From: Sphingopyxis sp. BSN-002
Lineage (GTDB): Bacteria; Pseudomonadota; Alphaproteobacteria; Sphingomonadales; Sphingomonadaceae
Length of the DNA stretch: 64,000 nucleotides
NCBI RefSeq assembly: GCF_022024275.1
Contig: NZ_CP091804.1
Span: 2,436,501-2,500,500 of the forward strand
Direction of reading: 5' to 3'
Both the position numbers and the translations under genes were made by a program. Numbering within the stretch: the stretch's first letter is position 1; the number at the start of each line of letters is the position of its first letter. The notes beneath the pieces were generated by a model. It ran no database searches and was not told the origin of the DNA. It saw only the letters and a list, made by a program, of their open reading frames with translations. Of this stretch, positions 45,669 to 54,009 are shown in pieces.

Positions 45669-46598
45669 TTACAGATCGGCCAGTAGCGCCTTTGCCTGCT
45701 CACAATCCACCGCGATTTGAACCATCAGGGCGTCCATATCGTCGAACTTCGCCTCGGGACGAAGGAAAGCGTGGAAGGCGACGTCGATTTCCTGGCCGTA
45801 GAGATCTTCGGCGAAATCGAAGAAATGCGGTTCGAGCAATTCCTTCGGCGGGTCGAAGCTGGGACGGATGCCAAGGTTCGCCGCGCCCTTCAGCACGCGG
45901 CCGTCGGGAAGCTTTCCGGTGACCGCGTAGATGCCGTAGCGCGGGCGGAGATACTGCCCCATTTCGAGGTTCGCGGTCGGGAAGCCGAGCAGGCGGCCGT
46001 TCTTGTCGCCGTGCTGCACCACGTTGCGGACGGTGAACGGCCGGGTGAGAAGCCGCGTCGCGGTCGCGCAGTCGCCCGCGCGAAGGGCATCGCGAATGCG
46101 GCTCGACGAGATGACTTCCTCCGCATCGTCGACCGGCGCGACCATTTCGGTGAAGAAGCCGAGACGGCGGGCGTGGTCGGCGAGCGTCACGACATCGCCG
46201 CCGCGGCCCTTGCCGAAGACGAAGTCGGCGCCGGTCACGACGCCTGCAGCGCCGTAGCGATCCAGCAGCAGTCCGGTGATGAAATCCTCGGCCGTCGTCG
46301 CAGCGAGCGTCGCGTCGAAGGGCAGGACGAGCATCGCGTCGGCGCCGGCGGCGCCGAAGAGTTCGAGCCGCTGCGCGAGCGTGGTCAACCGGAACGGCGG
46401 GACGTCGGGCTTGAAGAAGCGCACTGGGTGCGGGTCGAAGGTCGCGACGATCGCGGGACGGCTCTCGTCCTTCGCATGGCGCACCGCGCGGCCGACGACC
46501 GCCTGATGGCCGGCATGAAAGCCGTCGAAATTGCCCAGCGCGATCACCCCGCCGCGCAAGTCCCCCTCGATGCGGCGATGGCCGTCGAGGCGGATCAT
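45669..46598 (-). CDS. ribF: Bifunctional riboflavin kinase / FAD synthetase
   Basis: Cytosolic 309-residue enzyme making FMN and FAD from riboflavin. The N-terminal adenylyltransferase contains GGVIALGNFDGFHAGHQAVV (the GxFDGxHxGH nucleotidyltransferase motif), and the C-terminal kinase has RLLGFPTANLEMG (the PTAN flavokinase motif) and GIYAVTGKL. Overlaps the dipeptidase stop by 4 bp (46595-46598). No FMN riboswitch was seen upstream, so it is not flavin-controlled at that level. Confidence 0.97.
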   Translation of the reverse strand: MIRLDGHRRIEGDLRGGVIALGNFDGFHAGHQAVVGRAVRHAKDESRPAIVATFDPHPVRFFKPDVPPFRLTTLAQRLELFGAAGADAMLVLPFDATLAATTAEDFITGLLLDRYGAAGVVTGADFVFGKGRGGDVVTLADHARRLGFFTEMVAPVDDAEEVISSSRIRDALRAGDCATATRLLTRPFTVRNVVQHGDKNGRLLGFPTANLEMGQYLRPRYGIYAVTGKLPDGRVLKGAANLGIRPSFDPPKELLEPHFFDFAEDLYGQEIDVAFHAFLRPEAKFDDMDALMVQIAVDCEQAKALLADL

Positions 46599-47776
46599 TT
46601 TGCGGCGGCGCTCAACGGCAGCACGCCGGCCCGCAGCACGCGGATCGCATTGCCGCCCATCGCGGCGCGGATATCGTCGTCGGTGAAGCCCGCGTCGATC
46701 AGCGCCTGCGTCACCTGTACCAGCTTCGACGTGTCGAAGCGGACGGTGGTGCCGCCGTCATAGTCGCTGCCGAGCGCGACATACTGGATGCCGACCAGAT
46801 CGCGAACATGCTTCATCGCCTTTGCGATGCTGGCGGGCGAGGTGTCGCAGATCGCGGCATCCCAATAGCCGATACCGATCAGCCCGCCGGTCGCAGCGAC
46901 GCCGCGGATCTGGTCGTCATCGAGGTTGCGGTTGACCTTGCACGTCGCCTGTACCCCGCCGTGGCTGGAGACGACGGGACGGCGCGCTATCTTCAAAATG
47001 TCGGCGACGCAGGCGCGGCTGCAATGCGCGATATCGACGATCATCCCGAGCTGTTCCATGCGCGGCACGACCTTCCGGCCGAGCGGGGTCAGGCCGTATT
47101 TCTTCAGCCCGTGCATCGACCCCGCGACGTCATTGTCGAAGAAATGTGCCAGCCCCGCCATCCGGAAACCCGCGGCGTAGAGCCGGTCGAGGTTGCCGAT
47201 ATTGCCTTCGAGGTCCTGCAACCCCTCGATGCTGAGCATCGCGCCGGTGTGCGCGGGATCGCCGCGGCGCGCCGCGAGCAGCGCGTCGAAATCGGACGGG
47301 TCGGCAACGACCTGCAGCTTGCCGTGCGAACCGGCGACCGCGCCGTGCAGCTTTTCGGCGTGCCAAAGCGAGCGCTGCAGGAGCGAATTCCACGTCCGTG
47401 TCGGCTGAAGCTGCGCGATCACCAGCGGGGTGATGTTGTCGCTGTCGCCGCCGTTCGCGTCATAATTCTGGCCCTTCGGCGTCTTGGTGACGCTCGACAG
47501 GACCTGCAGCGCGACATTGCCGTCCTGCAGGCGCGGCAGGTCGACATGGCCGCGGCTGCCGCGATCGAGCAGGCTGCGTTGCCAGAGCAGCGTGTCGCTG
47601 TGGAGGTCGACGATCGTCAGCGTCTTGTGGAGCGCCCTTGCATGTTCGCTGACCGCAATCAGCGGCTTGCCGTCGATCTTGTTGAGGCTGCGCTCGGTCA
47701 TCCCCGGCGCCAGCGCGAAGAAGGCGCCTGCGGCGATGATCAGCAGGAGCAGGATGCCGAGGAGCCAGCGTTTCAT
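46595..47776 (-). CDS. Membrane dipeptidase (renal dipeptidase family, M19)
   Basis: Zinc metallopeptidase of 393 residues with an N-terminal anchor (LLGILLLLIIAAGAFFALAPG). The catalytic zinc residues are visible: VDLHSDTLLW (HxD), MLSIEGLQD (bridging Glu), IVDIAHCSR (His) and VSSHGGV (His). The end, VALGSDYDGGTTVR, is the M19 closing motif. Typical M19 enzymes hydrolyse dipeptides and, in some homologues, carbapenems. It overlaps both folA (4 bp) and ribF (4 bp). Confidence 0.95.
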   Translation of the reverse strand: MKRWLLGILLLLIIAAGAFFALAPGMTERSLNKIDGKPLIAVSEHARALHKTLTIVDLHSDTLLWQRSLLDRGSRGHVDLPRLQDGNVALQVLSSVTKTPKGQNYDANGGDSDNITPLVIAQLQPTRTWNSLLQRSLWHAEKLHGAVAGSHGKLQVVADPSDFDALLAARRGDPAHTGAMLSIEGLQDLEGNIGNLDRLYAAGFRMAGLAHFFDNDVAGSMHGLKKYGLTPLGRKVVPRMEQLGMIVDIAHCSRACVADILKIARRPVVSSHGGVQATCKVNRNLDDDQIRGVAATGGLIGIGYWDAAICDTSPASIAKAMKHVRDLVGIQYVALGSDYDGGTTVRFDTSKLVQVTQALIDAGFTDDDIRAAMGGNAIRVLRAGVLPLSAAAK

Positions 47777-48267
47777 GGGCGTTTCCGGGCGAAGGTGACG
47801 AAAGCGAAGGCCGGGCGACCGTCGGCGGCGGGTTGGTCCTCGCGCGCGATTTCCTGCCACTCGTTCCTGTCGGGCGCCGCGATCGACGCGTCGCCTTCGG
47901 GCGACAGGGCGACTTCGGTGAGTTCGATGCGGTCGGCGAGCGGCAGGAACAGGTTATGGATTTCCGCGCCGCCGATCACCATGACGTGCGGCGCGTTGGC
48001 GAGCTTCAGGGCTTCCTCGACGGTGGCGACCGGCTCGGCGCCCTCGTCCTGCCATTCGGGATCGCGGGTCAGGACGATGTGGCGCCGACCTTCGAGAATC
48101 GCGGGCAGGCTGTCGAAGGTCTTGCGCCCCATGATCATCGGGCGGCCCATGGTGAGCTGCTTGAAGCGACGGAGATCGGCCGGAAGGTGCCAGGGCATCT
48201 TGCCGTTGGCGCCGATGATGCCGTTTTCCGCGCGCGCGAGAATGAGCGTGATTTCAGGGCGGTTCAT
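47773..48267 (-). CDS. folA: Dihydrofolate reductase
   Basis: Cytosolic 164-residue enzyme, reduces dihydrofolate with NADPH for thymidylate and purine synthesis; target of trimethoprim. Motifs: ILARAENGIIGANGKMPWHL (the catalytic Asp/Glu region near residue 27 is PADLRRFK), MGRPMIMGRKTFDSLP (NADPH) and HVMVIGGAEIHNLFL. Overlaps purK and the dipeptidase by 4 bp each, placing folate synthesis beside purine biosynthesis. Confidence 0.97.
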   Translation of the reverse strand: MNRPEITLILARAENGIIGANGKMPWHLPADLRRFKQLTMGRPMIMGRKTFDSLPAILEGRRHIVLTRDPEWQDEGAEPVATVEEALKLANAPHVMVIGGAEIHNLFLPLADRIELTEVALSPEGDASIAAPDRNEWQEIAREDQPAADGRPAFAFVTFARKRP

Positions 48268-49337
48268 GCGGGAGAGGCTCCGGCCCAGGTCGCGTGGCCG
48301 AGTTTCCGGCCTTCGCGCACCTCGGTCTTGCTATAGTGATGGACGTGACAGTTTTCGTCGGCGAGCAGCGCCGGGATCAGGCCGATGTCGGCGCCGATCA
48401 GGTTGCGCATCGTGACCGGAAGCTGGCGCGTCGCGGTGCTGCCGAGCGGCAGGCCGGCGATGGCGCGGATATGGTTCTCGAACTGGCTCGTCACCGCGCC
48501 CTCGATGGTCCAGTGCCCGCTGTTGTGGACGCGCGGCGCCATCTCGTTGAAGACAGGGCCGTCTTCGGTCGCAAAGAACTCGCCGGTGAGCACGCCGACA
48601 TAATCGAGCGCGTCGGCGATTTCCTTCATCATCGCCCGCGCCTCGTCCTGCTGCTCGGCGACGATCTGCGGCGGGGGCAGGCTGGCCGTCGCGAGGATGC
48701 CGCCTTCATGAACGTTGGCGGTCGAATCCCAATAGCGCACCTCGCCGTCGATGCCGCGGACGAGGATCACCGAAAATTCATGCGCAAAGGCGACGAAGCC
48801 CTCGAGGATCGCGGCGTGGCGGCCGATCGTCTCCCATGCGGCGTCTGCGTCGGCCGGCGTCGCGAGGCGCGCCTGCCCCTTGCCGTCATAGCCCATGCGC
48901 ACGGTCTTGAGGATCGAGGGCGCGCCTATCCTGGCGAGCGCAAGAGTGAGTTCATCGTTGTTCGGCGCTGCTGCAAAGGGCGCGGTGCGGCCACCAAGGC
49001 CGGCGACGAAATTCTTCTCGGCAAGGCGATCCTGCGCGATTTCGAGCCCGAGCGCACCGGGGTGCACCGCGACATGGCCCGACAGGAAGCGGACGGTGTC
49101 GACGGGGACATTCTCGAATTCGAAGGTTACGGCATCGCACGCCGCAGCGAAGGCCGCGAGACGCGGTTCATCGTCCCACGCCGCCTGGCTGTGATGCGCC
49201 GTCACCTCGGCAGCAACGCTTTCGGCGTCGGGCGCGTAGATATGAACCTTGTAGCCGAGCTGCGCCGCAGCGACGGCGAGCATCCGGCCGAGCTGGCCGC
49301 CGCCCAGTATGCCGATGGTGGAACCGGGTGGCAGCAA
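48264..49337 (-). CDS. purK: N5-carboxyaminoimidazole ribonucleotide synthase
   Basis: ATP-grasp enzyme (357 residues, normal) that carboxylates AIR at N5 in purine synthesis. The TTG at 49337 begins MLPPGSTIGILGGGQLGRML, with GAGGG 8 bp before; it lies 4 bp past the purE stop. Motifs: ILKTVRMGYDGKGQ, FNEMAPRVHNSGHWTIEG. A later ATG would cut the conserved GILGGGQLGRM. Partner PurE converts the product to CAIR. Confidence 0.96.
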   Translation of the reverse strand: MLPPGSTIGILGGGQLGRMLAVAAAQLGYKVHIYAPDAESVAAEVTAHHSQAAWDDEPRLAAFAAACDAVTFEFENVPVDTVRFLSGHVAVHPGALGLEIAQDRLAEKNFVAGLGGRTAPFAAAPNNDELTLALARIGAPSILKTVRMGYDGKGQARLATPADADAAWETIGRHAAILEGFVAFAHEFSVILVRGIDGEVRYWDSTANVHEGGILATASLPPPQIVAEQQDEARAMMKEIADALDYVGVLTGEFFATEDGPVFNEMAPRVHNSGHWTIEGAVTSQFENHIRAIAGLPLGSTATRQLPVTMRNLIGADIGLIPALLADENCHVHHYSKTEVREGRKLGHATWAGASPA

Positions 49338-49341
49338 GGGA

Positions 49342-49839
49342 TCAGCCCTCGCGTACGGGCGTCGGCGCGACGCTTTCGGTCTGCCGTGCGCGCCAGGCGT
49401 CGAGCTTCGCCGCGAGGCCGGCATCTCCATTCGCAAGCAGCGCCGCAGCGAACAGACCGGCGTTGGTCGCCCCCGCCTTGCCGATCGCAAAGGTCGCGAC
49501 GGGAATGCCGCCGGGCATCTGGACGATAGAATAGAGGCTGTCGACGCCGCTGAGTGCAGCCGACTGGACGGGAACGCCGAGCACCGGCACGCGCGTCATC
49601 GAGGCAACCATGCCGGGCAGGTGTGCCGCGCCGCCCGCGCCGGCGATAACGGCCTTCAGCCCGCGATCCGCGGCGCTTTTCGCATAATCGACGAGCCGGT
49701 CGGGCGTGCGGTGCGCCGAGACGATATGGACCTCGTGCGCGATGCCGAATTCCTCGAGGATCTGGACCGCATGCGCCATCGTCGGCCAGTCCGACTGGCT
49801 GCCCATGATGACCCCGACGAGCGGCGTGCTGTCGCTCAT
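49342..49839 (-). CDS. purE: N5-carboxyaminoimidazole ribonucleotide mutase
   Basis: Class I PurE (165 residues), cytosolic, converting N5-CAIR to CAIR in purine synthesis. Diagnostic blocks are [32 protein letters not shown] (catalytic His), [16 protein letters not shown] and LGVPVQS. First gene of the purEK-folA run on the minus strand. Upstream 190 bp contain a 16-bp perfect palindrome and the divergent GGDEF gene. Confidence 0.98.
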   Translation of the reverse strand: MSDSTPLVGVIMGSQSDWPTMAHAVQILEEFGIAHEVHIVSAHRTPDRLVDYAKSAADRGLKAVIAGAGGAAHLPGMVASMTRVPVLGVPVQSAALSGVDSLYSIVQMPGGIPVATFAIGKAGATNAGLFAAALLANGDAGLAAKLDAWRARQTESVAPTPVREG

Positions 49840-49982
49840 TATCCGACCCTCCTGCCCCGGCGATGAATCGCCGCCGCTATCCCCCTAGAGTCTGTGCCGC
49901 GCGCTGGCAACGCCGCGCAAATGTTCGCGGCGCGTTTACCTCTTGGTATGAAGTCCTGTCTAACGTCCCGGCAGTATATCGT

Positions 49983-49998
49983 GCCGGCGCGCGCCGGC
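49983..49998. repeat. 16-bp perfect palindrome between purE and the GGDEF gene
   Basis: GCCGGCGCGCGCCGGC is self-complementary. It lies in the divergent gap, 32 bp before the GGDEF start. Very GC-rich palindromes may arise by composition; it may also be a regulator site or RNA hairpin. Confidence 0.4.
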
Positions 49999-50030
49999 GG
50001 ACCATCTGGGTATGCACCGGGGACTAGGGA

Positions 50031-50675
50031 ATGGATAGCGTAGGGGGGGCAAGGATCGCAGTCGACCAGCTCGGCTTCGCATCCATTGACTCCATTGAGG
50101 ATCAGCTGCGCGAACTGCGCCGGGAACGCGACGCGTTGCGCCGCGAAAACCGGATATTGAAGATCGCCGTCGCCGAGCTCGAGCGCGTCTCCGAGCGCGA
50201 TACGCTGACCCCGCTGTTCAATCGCCGCTATTTCCTGACCGCAATTCACCAGCGCCTTGCGCGCTTCGAGCGGCACAGCGAATGCGCCGCCGTCGTGTTC
50301 GTCGACGTCAACCAGCTCAAGTTCATCAACGACAGCTTCGGCCATGCCGCGGGCGACTTCGCGCTGATGGAAATCGCCAAGCGCCTTGATAGTGCGATTC
50401 GCGCGACCGACGTCGCGGCGCGCATCGGCGGCGACGAATTCGGGCTGATCCTCGACCAGTCGACCGAGGAGGGTGCGCGCGTCCAGGTCAATCGTCTGGG
50501 CCATGTGCTGAGCGCCGAACCCGCAATCTATGACGGGCACGCGATCACGCTGTCGGCCTGCTTCGGCATCGCGATGCTGCAGATCGGGATGACCGAATCC
50601 GACATATTGGCTGCCGCCGACCGCGACATGTATCGGAACAAGCAGCAGCAGCCGGGCGTCCCCGGCCAGCGCTAA
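50031..50675 (+). CDS. Diguanylate cyclase (GGDEF protein)
   Basis: Cytosolic 214-residue enzyme making cyclic di-GMP. The N-terminal part is a coiled coil (about residues 22-55, LRELRRERDALRRENRILK), likely a dimerisation module; then FVDVNQLKFINDSFGHAAGD, and the active-site RIGGDEFGLIL. An RATD inhibitory I-site precedes it by five residues, so product feedback is likely. GGGGA is 7 bp before ATG 50031. No sensor domain is attached: it may be activated through dimerisation or a partner encoded just downstream. Confidence 0.94.
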   Translation: MDSVGGARIAVDQLGFASIDSIEDQLRELRRERDALRRENRILKIAVAELERVSERDTLTPLFNRRYFLTAIHQRLARFERHSECAAVVFVDVNQLKFINDSFGHAAGDFALMEIAKRLDSAIRATDVAARIGGDEFGLILDQSTEEGARVQVNRLGHVLSAEPAIYDGHAITLSACFGIAMLQIGMTESDILAAADRDMYRNKQQQPGVPGQR

Positions 50676-50727
50676 CCTGCCATTAACCATTGAAGCGCAT
50701 CCTCGTCGCAGGGACAGGGGGTGGACG

Positions 50728-51057
50728 ATGCGTATCCAGACCGACCATTTCATCGATATTCAGGACCGGATTTCCGGACAGATCGGCGCGCTTGCCGAGG
50801 CCTTGCCGCATTGCGCGATCGGGCAACTGGTGCAAGGCGTGGACGATATCCGCTGCCTGGCGCGCGACCATGGCTTCGCCGCGGTCGAGATGCTCGCCAG
50901 CCGTCTCGAATCGGCGGTTGCCGCGGGCGGTTATCGCGCTGCGGTGCTCACCTATCTCGACGCGATGAGCGATGCGGTTCTGGCACCGCGCGGCCCGTTG
51001 CCCGCTGCGGCGCAGGAAGCGTGGCTTGCCTCGGTCGCGATGCGGCTGGGGCATTGA
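50728..51057 (+). CDS. Helical protein, unknown, downstream of the diguanylate cyclase
   Basis: A 109-residue protein with mostly helical composition: QTDHFIDIQDRISGQIGALA, then QLVQGVDDIRCLARDHGF, VEMLASRLESAVAAGGYRA and a Pro-rich break. No membrane segment, no catalytic motif. It lies 52 bp after the GGDEF stop, so it may be cotranscribed and act as a partner. ATG 50728 is the only start with sequence spacing to the upstream gene. Confidence 0.65.
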   Translation: MRIQTDHFIDIQDRISGQIGALAEALPHCAIGQLVQGVDDIRCLARDHGFAAVEMLASRLESAVAAGGYRAAVLTYLDAMSDAVLAPRGPLPAAAQEAWLASVAMRLGH

Positions 51058-51099
51058 TCGGGCATTGACGCCAAACGGCTGACGTCGCACGACTTTCGC

Positions 51100-51660
51100 A
51101 TGGACGCCATCATGCTTGCCCTCGTCGCGGTCGCGCTTGCCAATGCCGACGGACGCACCGGGGCCTTTCTTTCGGATCTGCTGAATGTGCGGCGCGACCG
51201 GCGGGTCGTCACGCTGATCTTCTTCGGCGCCTTTCTGGTCAATGCGCTGGTCGCTGCCGCCTTCGGCGCGATCGCCAACCGGCTGATCGGGCAGGGGGTT
51301 GTCGCCCTGCTCGTCGCCATGGCGATGCTGTCGGCCGCCGTCGCCTTGCTGTGGCGCCGCCCTGGCGCGAGCGAGGCCGCGGGGGACACCGCGCCGGTGC
51401 TGCTTGCCGGACGGATGCTCGTCACACAATTCGGCGACCGCAGCCATTTCCTGATCGGCGCGCTCGCGGCGACGAGCGGATCGGGCCTGTGGGCAGCGGC
51501 GGGCGGAACCATCGGCTGGATTCTGGCGATGCTGCCCTTCCTTGCCTTCGGCGCTGTGCTGGCGGAGCGCCGCGCCGCGCGGCTGATCCGCTGGGGTGCC
51601 GCCCTCATTCTGACACTATGGGGCGCGCGAACCGCGCTCGGCGCGTTCGGTCTGTTGTAG
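51100..51660 (+). CDS. GDT1/TMEM165-like membrane protein (UPF0016)
   Basis: Polytopic membrane protein of 186 residues, six helices. The two-fold architecture of UPF0016 cation exporters is recognisable: NADGRTGAFL in the first repeat and LVTQFGDRSHFLIGALAA in the second. Family consensus is E-x-G-D-K-T/S in both; here the acidic first residue is Asn or Gln, and the first repeat lacks GD in the usual order. It therefore may not transport Mn2+/Ca2+ as other members do. ATG 51100 starts MDAIMLALVAVALA. Confidence 0.8.
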   Translation: MDAIMLALVAVALANADGRTGAFLSDLLNVRRDRRVVTLIFFGAFLVNALVAAAFGAIANRLIGQGVVALLVAMAMLSAAVALLWRRPGASEAAGDTAPVLLAGRMLVTQFGDRSHFLIGALAATSGSGLWAAAGGTIGWILAMLPFLAFGAVLAERRAARLIRWGAALILTLWGARTALGAFGLL

Positions 51661-51779
51661 GGACATTCGCCCGATATCCCGGTTTCATCGCTTTTTTCGA
51701 TGATAGCGACCAAATGGTTCAATAGGATTTTACCGGCGGCACTCCCTACATCGGCGGGGCAACAGAAAGGATGCTCCCC

Positions 51780-52235
51780 ATGTCACAGAACAACCAGCCT
51801 GCCGTTGCCGACGCGCTCAACGCGCTGCTCGCCGACAGCTTCGCACTCTATCTCAAGACGAAAAACTATCACTGGCACGTCCAGGGACCCCGCTTTCGCG
51901 AACTTCATTTGCTGTTCGACGAACAGGCGACGCAGATTCTGGCGACGACCGACCTGATCGCCGAACGCGTGCGCAAGAATGGCGCCCCGACGCTCCGTTC
52001 GATCGGGGACATCGCACGCCGCCAGTCGGTGCGCGACGATGACGCGGCGATGGTCGAGGCCGACGGAATGGTCCGTACGCTCGCCGCCGACAACCGGACG
52101 CTGCTCTCGCAGCTGAAGGAGGTAAAGGCTGCGGCCGAGGGTGATGGCGACATTGCGACGAGCGGGCTTGTCGACACCTGGGCCGATGAAACCGAACAGC
52201 GGATCTGGTTTCTGGAGGCTACGCTCGGATATTGA
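51780..52235 (+). CDS. dps: Dps/ferritin-like iron-storage DNA-protection protein
   Basis: Cytosolic mini-ferritin of 151 residues that forms dodecamers, oxidises Fe2+ and shields DNA during starvation and oxidative stress. The ferroxidase-site sequence YHWHVQGPRFRELHLLFDEQ holds His, His, Asp and Glu in order; IAERVRKNGAPTLRS follows the family. ATG 51780 has AAAGGAT 9 bp upstream; an in-frame ATG at 51771 is less likely. It ends just before a strong bidirectional terminator shared with the cold-shock gene. Confidence 0.95.
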   Translation: MSQNNQPAVADALNALLADSFALYLKTKNYHWHVQGPRFRELHLLFDEQATQILATTDLIAERVRKNGAPTLRSIGDIARRQSVRDDDAAMVEADGMVRTLAADNRTLLSQLKEVKAAAEGDGDIATSGLVDTWADETEQRIWFLEATLGY

Positions 52236-52274
52236 TCGCCTCTCTTCCCTGCGGGAAGGGGTGTCGGGCAACAA

Positions 52275-52300
52275 AAAAGGGCGCCCAAGGGCGCCCTTTT
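52275..52300. terminator. Bidirectional terminator between dps and the cold-shock gene
   Basis: AAAAGGGCGCCC (52275-52286) pairs perfectly with GGGCGCCCTTTT (52289-52300), loop 2 nt. A- and T-runs flank both sides, so it terminates dps on the plus strand and the cold-shock gene on the minus strand. Confidence 0.93.
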
Positions 52301-52320
52301 CCGTTTCGTGATTCTGCCGT

Positions 52321-53106
52321 TCAGTCCTGATGCGGCTGAATGTTCACGGCGGCGAATTTGCCGCGATCATCGACCTCGATATCGAAAGCGACGCGGTCGC
52401 CTTCCTCGAGGCCTGCCATGCCGGCGCGCTGGACGGCGCTGATGTGCACAAAGGCATCGGCCTGTCCGTCGTCACGCGCGATGAAGCCGAAGCCCTTCGT
52501 CGTGTTGAAGAACTTCACCGTACCCGAGGTGCGCTCGCCGGTCAGCTGACGACGGCCGCGGGCGCCGCCCGGACGGTCGCCGCCGGGGCCGCGATCGTCG
52601 CGACGCGGAGCGAATTCCTCGATCGGGAGCGGTTCGCCCTCGATCTTGAGGTCGATCGCCGACACCTTGCCGTTGCGTTCGACGAGGGTGAAGCCGAGCG
52701 GCTGGCCCGAAGCGAGGCCCTGAAGACCCGCCTGTTCGACCGCGCTGATGTGCACGAACACGTCTTCGCCGCCATCGTCACGCGCAACGAAGCCGAAACC
52801 CTTCGACGGGTTGAAGAACTTCACTGTGCCCTGGCCTTCGCCGACGACCTGTGCCGGCATGCCGCCGCCACGTCCGCCACCGAAGCCACCACCACCGCCG
52901 CCGCCGAAGCCGCCGCGATCGCCGCCGCCGAAGCCGCCGCGGTCACCACCACCGAAGCCGCCGCGATCGCGGTCGCCGAAGCCGCCGCGATTGCCGCCGC
53001 CATAGCTGTCGCCGCCATAGGGAGCGGGTTCGAAGCTGTCGAAATTGCCGAAATCGTCGCGCTTGCCGCGCCCCCGCTGGCCGCGGCGATCCTTGTTGAA
53101 ACTCAT
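52321..53106 (-). CDS. Two-domain cold-shock protein with an RGG-type disordered tail
   Basis: Protein of 261 residues with two cold-shock (CSD) domains, joined by a Gly/Pro/Arg-rich linker. N-terminal CSD: GTVKFFNPSKGFGFVARDDG (RNP1 KGFGFV) and DVFVHISAV (RNP2). C-terminal CSD: GTVKFFNTTKGFGFIARDDG and DAFVHISAV. Preceding them, residues about 30-85 form tandem RGGFGGGDRGGFGG repeats, like eukaryotic RGG boxes. It likely binds single-stranded RNA or DNA with high avidity and could phase-separate (inference). Divergent with RNase D across 261 bp. Confidence 0.93.
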   Translation of the reverse strand: MSFNKDRRGQRGRGKRDDFGNFDSFEPAPYGGDSYGGGNRGGFGDRDRGGFGGGDRGGFGGGDRGGFGGGGGGGFGGGRGGGMPAQVVGEGQGTVKFFNPSKGFGFVARDDGGEDVFVHISAVEQAGLQGLASGQPLGFTLVERNGKVSAIDLKIEGEPLPIEEFAPRRDDRGPGGDRPGGARGRRQLTGERTSGTVKFFNTTKGFGFIARDDGQADAFVHISAVQRAGMAGLEEGDRVAFDIEVDDRGKFAAVNIQPHQD

Positions 53107-53367
53107 AGTCTAATAGTCGCTTTCGGTCGTCCACACCCCATTGAACCGGCTCCTTGCGCCGGACGGAGACGCAGTTCACCCTGGGCACAGACTCGCCCTA
53201 TGCCGCTAACGGCGCAACATATAACCTAATTATCCACAGGCTGCGAACGGAAAATTCAAGAAAGCGATACGGAAACTTGCACGCTTTGCCGTGCCCTGGC
53301 GTCGCTTGTCGTCCGCCCGCGAATCCAGTCATTGAGCGGCAAGGCGGCTTGGCCTAAGGCGGCTTTC
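53107..53367. other. Divergent gap holding a consensus DnaA box
   Basis: TTATCCACA, the perfect consensus DnaA site, is at 53230-53238. The 261-bp gap between cold-shock and RNase D genes otherwise holds no clear gene, and only one box is seen, so an origin is not supported. A long 5' leader for the cold-shock mRNA is plausible. Confidence 0.45.
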
Positions 53368-53985
53368 ATGACTGTCTATTTTCATGAAGAAGATCTGCCC
53401 GAAGGCGTGCTCGGGCCGGGCGCCGTCGCGATCGATACCGAGACTATGGGGCTCAACCCGCTGCGCGACCGGCTGTGCCTTGTCCAGATCAGCGACGGTT
53501 CGGGCGACGAGCATCTCGTGCGCTTCAAGCCCGGCAGCAGCTATGGCGCGCCGGTGCTGAAGGCGATCCTGACCGATCCCAACCGGTTGAAACTCTTTCA
53601 TTTTGCGCGCTTCGACATCGCGGCGCTGCAGCAGGCGCTCGGCGTCGTGACCGCGCCCGTCTATTGCACCAAGATCGCATCGAAGCTGGTTCGAACCTAT
53701 ACCGATCGCCACGGGCTGAAAGAGCTGGTGCGCGAATTGCTGGGGCAGGATATCTCGAAGCAGCAGCAGTCGAGCGACTGGGGTGCGCCGGAGCTTTCGG
53801 ATGCGCAGCGCGATTATGCCGCGAGCGATGTGCGCTTCCTGCACGCGATGAAGGAGGTGTTCGACGTCCGGCTCGCGCGCGAGGGACGCACCGATCTGGC
53901 GCAGGCCTGTTTCGACTTTCTCCCGACGCGCGCCGCCCTCGATCTCGCGGGTTGGCCCGAAGTCGACATCTTTGCGCACACCTGA
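53368..53985 (+). CDS. Ribonuclease D-like 3'-5' exonuclease
   Basis: Cytosolic DEDDy exonuclease domain protein of 205 residues. Metal residues: AIDTETMGLN (DxE), FHFARFDIAAL (D in motif II), and YAASDVRFLHAM (Tyr and Asp, motif III). It has the exonuclease domain only, lacking the HRDC domains of full RNase D, and matches short alphaproteobacterial RNase D-like proteins. ATG 53368 is used. It precedes lptC by 24 bp, the arrangement common in this class. Confidence 0.93.
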   Translation: MTVYFHEEDLPEGVLGPGAVAIDTETMGLNPLRDRLCLVQISDGSGDEHLVRFKPGSSYGAPVLKAILTDPNRLKLFHFARFDIAALQQALGVVTAPVYCTKIASKLVRTYTDRHGLKELVRELLGQDISKQQQSSDWGAPELSDAQRDYAASDVRFLHAMKEVFDVRLAREGRTDLAQACFDFLPTRAALDLAGWPEVDIFAHT

Positions 53986-54009
53986 TTGAGAGTGATTCGC
54001 AGATAGATT

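Noticed and set aside
51685..51703. TCATCG...CGATGA hairpin before dps
   Set aside because: Only a 6-bp stem with an intervening T-rich loop; too weak and wrongly placed to call a terminator or operator.
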